Of a stretch of 39,314 bases of DNA, positions 30,613-39,314 are shown in pieces. Source of the stretch: Listeria valentina (GTDB lineage: Bacteria > Bacillota > Bacilli > Lactobacillales > Listeriaceae). Numbering within the stretch: position 1 is the first letter of the stretch; every line of letters starts with the position of its first letter. The DNA is taken from assembly GCF_011800755.1 (NCBI RefSeq), contig NZ_JAATJW010000020.1, positions 1 to 39,314 of the forward strand, written 5' to 3'. The position numbers and the translations under genes are program-made. The notes under the pieces are model-generated. The model made no database searches. It saw only the letters and a program-made list of their open reading frames with translations, and was not told the DNA's origin.

Positions 30613-33396
30613 TTAGTGTTTATTTTTGTGATACTGATAAATAAAGCGAACGTTTTGTTCTTTCTTAGTGAAACTCCCTTTTACATTTTTTGGATAGCTA
30701 ATCAATTTGTATCCTTTAATGTTTTTAGCTTTTACATGATAGCGCTCGCCAACATTTCCAGTTAAAATTTCCGTTTTTGCAAGCGACTTTCCATTTTTAT
30801 CTTGATAAGTAACCGTGACATTTCCAGCACGTTCTGGATTTTTCGCGTATACATAAGTGATCGTTTGCGCTTTATGCTTAAATTTACCAGAAGTCTGTCC
30901 GATTACTTTCTTCAAGCTATAACCGCTGATATCTTTTCGTTCCGTTTGATAGCGGTCGCCGATATTTCCTTTTAACTGAACGTCAGCAAGAAGTTTCTGG
31001 CCACGTGTATCTTCGTAACGAACTGTGACCGTTGCTTGATTAACGCTCGCATCCTTACCTAGATTTTCAAATAGACGAATCGCAGTGAAAATTTTCTCGT
31101 TGTTTGCCTTGCGATTTTGCTCCATTTTCGCCAAATAGGCTTTTAGTTCCGCGCGTGCTTTCGCCGTTCCTTGTTGCTCATTCGCGTTTAAAGCTTCATT
31201 GATCTTATCTTTAATGAAGCGAACATCACTATCCGTGTACTGGATGCTTGCTTCGGCTTGATTTGCAAATGAAGTAATCACTCTTTCAAGTTCGCCGAAA
31301 GAAGGTTTGTTAGTTCTGTCACGCCACTCCGTAGAACCCCACATGGAATTAGCGAATAAGTTGATTCGCGGATAAAGGGTTTTAGTCAAAATGTATTCTG
31401 GAGCAAAGCCATTTGCATCGTCCCAAATCGGGAAGAATTGTCCTTTACTTTGCAGTAACTCTTGGTCAGTCAAGTTTTCCGCTGGATTGAATCCGCGCGA
31501 ATAAGTGCTTGAGAACCATTCATTATAAAGTTTTTCTGGTAATGGTCGATCTAATTTATCATTTTCAGGCCATAAATCATGATATAAATCAGATGCGGAT
31601 CCGACAACTTTATAACCTTGGTTGACTTTTTCTTTAGCAGTCGTTGAGCCGTAAATAGTACCCGCCCAAATATCGACTGTAATACGCTTATCAAGCGGAA
31701 TAACCGCGTTGCTATCGCCAATTAAGTTGTCATTCCAAACGAAGACAGTTTTTCCTTCCGCTAAGAACGGTTCTGCCATTTCATTTAAGAAGAGCCGCAA
31801 CGCGTCATATTGGTCGGCTTCGGGATTGCCCGATTCCTTTTGTGCCCATTTTGCAAGTTTTCCTTCAGGGTCTTCAAAGTTTTTCGTTTGGAAGTATTCG
31901 TCTCCACCGATATGCACGATGTTTGAATCGAATAAATCAAAAGCTTCTTTATAAAGACTCGCCATGTATTCTCTCACTTCTGGTTTCGAAAAATCTAGCG
32001 CGCGTGAATCTTCACCTGGATTAAGCAACCAATCGGAATCAAAATAAATTCCATCTTGCTCGGAATGCCCAGGAAGATCAACTTCTGGAATGACCTCGAT
32101 ATTCCGCGCACGTGCGTAGCGAACAAGATCGTGAATTTCTGATGCTGTCCAGTAACCGCCATACGTATCAACAAATTGTGGAGCGACTTTCGATTCGTAA
32201 CGAATGCCTTCATTATCTTTCAAGCGAAGTTGCAGTTTATTCATTTTCAGTTCGGCCATTTCGTCGACCGTTTTCTTGAGCCAGTCCATCGAATAGTAGC
32301 GTCGCCCGGAATCGACCTGCAAACCGCGGATTTCTTGGTCGGTGTAATCCTCTACAGTTCCCGCAGGCAGCCAGTCCCGTTGCCGCAAAGCTTGGAGAAG
32401 GGTCATCGTGCCGTTTTGTATACCCGTCAATTGGCTCGAGTGAATTTCCACTTTTTCTTGCGAGATATTGATCTCGTACGCTTCTTTTCGAGAAACAGGG
32501 GTATCGGTTTTAAGTGCGTAGTTGATTTTCGCTTCCGTTATGTAAATGCCCGGACGCTTTTTGTTTTTCCCTTTATCTAGCTTGACCGAGTAGGACTTGA
32601 TTAGCCCTTCTTGTTTTAGCTTTTGAGCGAGTGTTTTCGCCTGTGAGATCGTATTCTTAGTGGCATAGAAGTCTGTATGATTTTTGTTTAACTTAAAGTT
32701 TGGCGCCTCACTTTTCACAAAATTTTTAATCAGTGGCATCGTTAAAGGGAATTCGTTTGCTGTTGCCGGATTATAGTCAATCGTTTGGTTGACCGTGGAC
32801 GCTTCTTTAGCAACTTCTTCAATAGAAAAATCATCCACATAAAAGACACTCGCAAAGTTGAAATCTGAACTCCAATTTGTTAAAGCAAACAAATAAAGTT
32901 CAGTTGTGCGTGGTCCCGTTGTAATTGTGAACGTATCTTGTTCCCAAGCGGTCGATTTCGTTTTGTGATTATGGTAAACCGAATTTAGCTGACCGCTTTT
33001 CCAGTTTTTACTTCCTTCCGTGTCAAGCACGCCAAGTCGCATATCTGCGCCGCTTTCATTGAAGTAATACATCGAAATCTTGTACTGCGTATTCGGCTTC
33101 ACGTTTTTTACGACTTGGTTCACAGATCCTTTGCTACCATTAAATTGCCATAATGGGTATTTCGGATCGGTTTTATCCGGTGCTTCGTTTCCAATTTTTA
33201 AAGCAAAGTTCCCGGAATGGACTTTCCCATTTAGTGAAGTCACGCGTTCTGCTTTGTAAGTTTGAGTTGCAGTTTTTTCAAGCGGCTTCTCAAACCCTCC
33301 ATTACTGATACTAGCTTTTTCTTCTGCGTGTGCGTGATTAGCTCCTAAAAATAAACAAGCGGCAAATAGTGTGACAATCAAAGCTTTCTTTTTCAT
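30613..33396 (-). CDS. Secreted GH20 beta-N-acetylhexosaminidase with MucBP repeats
   Basis: 927 residues. Signal peptide ending AHAEE. A jelly-roll carbohydrate-binding-like domain (about 30-190) comes first, then the GH20b N-terminal domain (about 215-340) and the GH20 barrel from about 350 (EIRGLQVDSGRRYYSMDWLK). The catalytic pair is in HIGGDEYFQ (Asp/Glu near 496-497). Two MucBP-type repeats (about 785-925: VTVRYEDTRGQKLL and VTVTYQDKNGKSLA) end the protein. There is no LPXTG sorting signal, so the enzyme is released or held by the repeats. It removes terminal GlcNAc/GalNAc from glycans, chitin or mucin-like chains; the true substrate is unknown. It has its own promoter and a cre-like site, suggesting catabolite repression. 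Accessory relative to the remembered Listeria order. Confidence 0.9.
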   Translation of the reverse strand: MKKKALIVTLFAACLFLGANHAHAEEKASISNGGFEKPLEKTATQTYKAERVTSLNGKVHSGNFALKIGNEAPDKTDPKYPLWQFNGSKGSVNQVVKNVKPNTQYKISMYYFNESGADMRLGVLDTEGSKNWKSGQLNSVYHNHKTKSTAWEQDTFTITTGPRTTELYLFALTNWSSDFNFASVFYVDDFSIEEVAKEASTVNQTIDYNPATANEFPLTMPLIKNFVKSEAPNFKLNKNHTDFYATKNTISQAKTLAQKLKQEGLIKSYSVKLDKGKNKKRPGIYITEAKINYALKTDTPVSRKEAYEINISQEKVEIHSSQLTGIQNGTMTLLQALRQRDWLPAGTVEDYTDQEIRGLQVDSGRRYYSMDWLKKTVDEMAELKMNKLQLRLKDNEGIRYESKVAPQFVDTYGGYWTASEIHDLVRYARARNIEVIPEVDLPGHSEQDGIYFDSDWLLNPGEDSRALDFSKPEVREYMASLYKEAFDLFDSNIVHIGGDEYFQTKNFEDPEGKLAKWAQKESGNPEADQYDALRLFLNEMAEPFLAEGKTVFVWNDNLIGDSNAVIPLDKRITVDIWAGTIYGSTTAKEKVNQGYKVVGSASDLYHDLWPENDKLDRPLPEKLYNEWFSSTYSRGFNPAENLTDQELLQSKGQFFPIWDDANGFAPEYILTKTLYPRINLFANSMWGSTEWRDRTNKPSFGELERVITSFANQAEASIQYTDSDVRFIKDKINEALNANEQQGTAKARAELKAYLAKMEQNRKANNEKIFTAIRLFENLGKDASVNQATVTVRYEDTRGQKLLADVQLKGNIGDRYQTERKDISGYSLKKVIGQTSGKFKHKAQTITYVYAKNPERAGNVTVTYQDKNGKSLAKTEILTGNVGERYHVKAKNIKGYKLISYPKNVKGSFTKKEQNVRFIYQYHKNKH

Positions 33397-33448
33397 GTTT
33401 TCCCTTTCCCTCCTCTTATTTAAAAGCTGTTTGCTAATTCTTGCTGTC

Positions 33449-33464
33449 AGTAAAACGCTTACAA
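33449..33464 (-). promoter_or_regulatory. cre-like site (CcpA) in the hexosaminidase promoter
   Basis: The minus-strand 16-mer TTGTAAGCGTTTTACT fits the catabolite-response consensus WTGNAARCGNWWWNCA with one mismatch at the last base. It sits just downstream of the -10, a repressing position. Confidence 0.7.
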
Positions 33465-33468
33465 AAGA

Positions 33469-33497
33469 AATATAGCAAAAGTTTAACTTTTATGCAA
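33469..33497 (-). promoter_or_regulatory. Hexosaminidase gene promoter
   Basis: Minus strand: -35 TTGCAT (33492-33497), 17-base spacer, -10 TATATT (33469-33474). Confidence 0.75.
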
Positions 33498-33581
33498 TAA
33501 GTTTATACTTTTTTATTTCAAGTGGATAAAAAAGCGCAATCATTTTCAAAACGGAATGTGAAAGATTCTCAAATGAGATTT

Positions 33582-33600
33582 AACGATGATAATCATTTGA
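33582..33600. promoter_or_regulatory. Fur-like box at the suf promoter
   Basis: Contains ATGATAATCATT, a 12-base perfect match to the centre of the 19-base Fur consensus (13 of 19 overall). It overlaps the -35 of the suf promoter. A weaker TGAAAG/ATTCTCA half-site lies just upstream at 33559-33571. Confidence 0.6.
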
Positions 33601-33625
33601 AGGGTAGCTATTTCGACTTTTTAAT
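33597..33625 (+). promoter_or_regulatory. suf operon promoter
   Basis: TTGAAG (33597-33602), 17 bases, TTTAAT (33620-33625). A leader of about 110 bases follows before sufC, in which I see no riboswitch. Confidence 0.55.
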
Positions 33626-33744
33626 AGTAAAATGAAGGAGGTAAAACGTGCGCCGCATTTTTATTGGTTGCGATTAGATTAGAATTATACTAAACTGAGA
33701 TTATGCGAAAAAGCATGAACAAACGATAGGGAGGGTATTTTTTA

Positions 33745-34533
33745 ATGTCGACACTAAAGATCCAAGATTTACATGTTCAAATAGAAGGAAAAGAAATCTT
33801 GAAGGGTGTGAACCTTGAAATTTCCACAGGAGAAATCCATGCGATCATGGGGCCAAATGGAACTGGGAAATCTACTTTGTCTGCGGCAATCATGGGGCAT
33901 CCGAAATATGAAGTAACACAAGGAACGATTACACTGGACGGCGAAGATGTACTGGAGATGGAAGTAGATGAACGCGCTCGTGCAGGGCTTTTCCTTGCGA
34001 TGCAATACCCAAGTGAAATCAGCGGTGTAACGAATGCTGAGTTTATTCGTGCTGCTATCAATAGCCGTCGTGAAGAAGGAAAAGAAATTCCGCTTATGCA
34101 ATTTATCCGCAAGCTAGATGACAAAATGGAATTGCTTGATATGGATGAAGAAATGGCAGAGCGCTATTTAAATGAAGGTTTTTCTGGCGGGGAGAAAAAA
34201 CGCAACGAAATTTTGCAACTTCTTATGATTGAACCAGAAATTGCTATTTTGGATGAAATCGATTCAGGGCTTGATATTGATGCGCTTAAAGTGGTATCAA
34301 AAGGGGTCAATGCGATGCGAGGCGAAGGCTTTGGCTGCTTGATTATTACCCACTATCAACGTTTGCTTAATTATATTGAACCTGACTTTGTACACGTAAT
34401 GATGCAAGGGAAAGTCGTGAAAGAAGGCGGCCCTGAACTTGCGAAACGTCTTGAAGCAGAAGGTTATGACTGGATCAAGCAAGAGCTTGGCATTGAGTTT
34501 GAAGAGGAAGAAGAAACACTCGAACAAAACTAA
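33745..34533 (+). CDS. sufC: SUF system ATPase
   Basis: 262 residues. ABC-type ATPase with Walker A GPNGTGKST, signature FSGGEKKR and Walker B IAILDEIDSGLDIDALK. The DEIDSGLD wording is specific to SufC. It is a cytosolic, non-transporter ATPase that drives the SufBCD scaffold for iron-sulfur cluster assembly. It is first of the five-gene sufCDSUB operon; AGGGAGG precedes the ATG. Confidence 0.96.
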   Translation: MSTLKIQDLHVQIEGKEILKGVNLEISTGEIHAIMGPNGTGKSTLSAAIMGHPKYEVTQGTITLDGEDVLEMEVDERARAGLFLAMQYPSEISGVTNAEFIRAAINSRREEGKEIPLMQFIRKLDDKMELLDMDEEMAERYLNEGFSGGEKKRNEILQLLMIEPEIAILDEIDSGLDIDALKVVSKGVNAMRGEGFGCLIITHYQRLLNYIEPDFVHVMMQGKVVKEGGPELAKRLEAEGYDWIKQELGIEFEEEEETLEQN

Positions 34534-34552
34534 GGAAAGTGAGGTTAAAATC

Positions 34553-37519
<2,967 letters not shown>

Positions 37520-37532
37520 AGGAGGAAAAGGC

Positions 37533-38927
37533 ATGACTGAAATTCCAGAAATTGGCGAATACCAATATGGTTTCCATGATAAAGATACTTCAGTTTTCCG
37601 TACGGAACGCGGACTAACGGAGAAAGTAGTAAGAGAAATTTCGAGTATTAAAGAAGAGCCAGAATGGATGCTTAACTTTCGCTTGAAGTCACTTGAGCAA
37701 TTTTACAAAATGCCAATGCCGACTTGGGGCGGGGATTTATCTGAACTTGAGTTTGACGACATTACCTACTACGTCAAACCGTCTGAACAGACGGTTCGCT
37801 CTTGGGATGAGGTTCCGGAAGAGATCAAGCGAACTTTTGATAAACTTGGAATCCCAGAAGCCGAACAGAAGTATCTTGCAGGAGCATCGGCTCAATATGA
37901 ATCCGAAGTCGTTTATCACAACATGAAGCAAGATCTTGAAGACTTAGGCATTGTCTTTAAAGACACGGACACGGCGCTTAAGGAAAATGAAGACATCTTT
38001 AAGGAACACTTCTCGAAAGTAATCCCGCCGTCGGACAACAAATTTGCAGCGCTCAACTCGGCGGTTTGGTCGGGCGGCTCGTTCATTTATGTACCAAAAG
38101 GAGTTAAAGTAGACACACCGCTTCAAGCTTACTTCCGGATCAACTCAGAAAACATGGGGCAATTCGAGCGGACGCTAATTATTGTTGATGAAGGCGCAAG
38201 TGTCAACTACGTGGAAGGCTGTACGGCACCGGTTTATACGACGAACTCGCTTCACTCTGCGGTTGTTGAAATTGTCGTGAAACCAAATGCGTATTGTCGG
38301 TATACGACGATCCAAAACTGGGCAAACAACGTATACAACCTCGTTACGAAACGTACTTTTGTGGAAGAAAATGGAACGATGGAATGGATCGATGGCAACA
38401 TTGGTTCGAAATTGACGATGAAATACCCATCTTGTTACCTTCGCGGTGAGGGAGCTCGTGGAACGACGCTTTCGATCGCAATTGCAGGAAAAGGCCAACG
38501 TCAAGATGCGGGTGCGAAGATGATGCACATGGCACCGAACACATCGAGCACAATTGTTTCGAAATCAATTTCAAAACAAGGCGGAAACGTAACATATCGC
38601 GGGATTGTTCACTTTGGACGGAACGCAGATGGGGCGCGCTCGAATATTGAGTGTGACACGCTGATTATGGACCAATCTTCTACATCGGATACGATTCCAT
38701 ATAACGAAATTTTAAACAACAATATTTCACTGGAACACGAAGCAAAAGTTTCGAAGGTTTCCGAAGAGCAGCTTTTCTATTTGATGAGCCGCGGTGTGTC
38801 GGAAGAAGAAGCGACGGAAATGATCGTCATGGGCTTCATCGAACCGTTCACAAAGGAACTCCCAATGGAATATGCGGTTGAAATGAACCGGTTGATCAAA
38901 TTCGAAATGGAAGGTTCGATTGGTTAA
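37533..38927 (+). CDS. sufB: SUF scaffold subunit SufB
   Basis: 464 residues, full length. It is the scaffold on which new Fe-S clusters form with SufC and SufD. Typical stretches are [28 protein letters not shown] and the C-terminal [26 protein letters not shown] lies 8 bases before the ATG. It is the last gene of the operon. Confidence 0.97.
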   Translation: MTEIPEIGEYQYGFHDKDTSVFRTERGLTEKVVREISSIKEEPEWMLNFRLKSLEQFYKMPMPTWGGDLSELEFDDITYYVKPSEQTVRSWDEVPEEIKRTFDKLGIPEAEQKYLAGASAQYESEVVYHNMKQDLEDLGIVFKDTDTALKENEDIFKEHFSKVIPPSDNKFAALNSAVWSGGSFIYVPKGVKVDTPLQAYFRINSENMGQFERTLIIVDEGASVNYVEGCTAPVYTTNSLHSAVVEIVVKPNAYCRYTTIQNWANNVYNLVTKRTFVEENGTMEWIDGNIGSKLTMKYPSCYLRGEGARGTTLSIAIAGKGQRQDAGAKMMHMAPNTSSTIVSKSISKQGGNVTYRGIVHFGRNADGARSNIECDTLIMDQSSTSDTIPYNEILNNNISLEHEAKVSKVSEEQLFYLMSRGVSEEEATEMIVMGFIEPFTKELPMEYAVEMNRLIKFEMEGSIG

Positions 38928-38939
38928 TCTTTGAATAGA

Positions 38940-38980
38940 AGCTCTAAGCATTGATGCATCAGTGCTTAGAGCTTTTTATT
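38940..38980 (+). terminator. suf operon terminator
   Basis: AAGCTCTAAGCA (38940-38951) pairs with TGCTTAGAGCTT (38964-38975); the inside GATGCATC is itself self-complementary, so the whole is a near-perfect 36-base palindrome. A T-run follows. Confidence 0.88.
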
Positions 38981-39190
38981 TTATTAACATCAATGAGATT
39001 ATTTATTGGAAAGTATTCTATGATATCACTGAATCAATAGGATGTTATGAATTAGAAATACGGATTGAAACGATAATTCTGCCAAATCGTGTTCGTAAAA
39101 TCATTTGAATTTCATTATTTTGAAATTAAAGATAGGCAGTAGTTACAAATAAAAGTAGAGAAAGTTTAAAATTCATGTGAAAAATTTCAC

Positions 39191-39219
39191 TTCAATACTT
39201 TGGTTTGAGATGATATAAT
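39191..39219 (+). promoter_or_regulatory. Promoter for a gene beyond the right edge
   Basis: TTCAAT (39191-39196), 17 bases, extended -10 TGA-TATAAT (39214-39219). The window ends in AAAAAGG, which could be the ribosome site of that gene. Nothing else is visible in 38981-39314. Confidence 0.5.
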
Positions 39220-39314
39220 TTATTTAGTTTCAGACACGTAAATTAATTTTACAAGATGAATTTTTTGGTATTGGTCTTTATGGAATAGAAACTTCTAAGT
39301 GATAAGCAAAAAGG

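Overview
The window looks like a chromosomal segment of a Listeria or close Listeriaceae relative. Its backbone follows, from memory, the gene order of the L. monocytogenes lmo2411-lmo2433 region: esterase, Fur-boxed hupDGC haem/ferrichrome importer, RodA-type glycosyltransferase, ArsC/Spx-like protein, gcvH, thioredoxin-like protein, cation efflux protein, cesRK two-component system with a tiny membrane protein, SAM-riboswitch-controlled metNPQ, a lipoprotein, and sufCDSUB. The species cannot be named from the sequence alone.

Layout: 1-5124 holds an alpha/beta hydrolase, an esterase plus small membrane protein, and the iron-regulated hup operon. 5313-6485 is rodA. 6486-20215 is an accessory block inserted between rodA and the ArsC/Spx-like gene. 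Its first half is a WapA/Rhs-type polymorphic toxin of about 2,200 codons, split from its signal peptide by one in-frame TAA, followed by a likely immunity gene, a triple hairpin, and small accessory genes, one of them broken. Its second half is a stripped-down type II-A CRISPR-Cas locus. 20434-27565 returns to the conserved backbone. 27661-33396 carries a lipoprotein gene, a WYL-type regulator with a divergent effector-binding protein, and a secreted GH20 hexosaminidase with its own promoter and a cre-like site. 33745-38927 is the SUF iron-sulfur operon with a Fur-like box at its promoter.

The most interesting element is the CRISPR locus (15163-20215). Cas9 (1332 aa) has all catalytic residues and a tracrRNA transcribed divergently from it. 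cas1, cas2 and csn2 are gone. A stub of the first 14 codons of cas1 starts right after the cas9 stop and is fused to the CRISPR leader, so the deletion joint can be read. A second, inverted copy of the same leader and first repeat lies upstream of the tracrRNA and heads a three-spacer array transcribed leftward. The two leader-repeat units form an imperfect 84-bp inverted repeat (6 mismatches by eye) bracketing cas9 and the tracrRNA. Recombination across it would invert the effector block and move the only visible leader promoter from one array to the other. The upstream array's repeats also differ from the tracrRNA anti-repeat at two positions where the downstream repeat matches. This looks like a system that can still interfere but cannot acquire spacers, with a possible but untested invertible arrangement.
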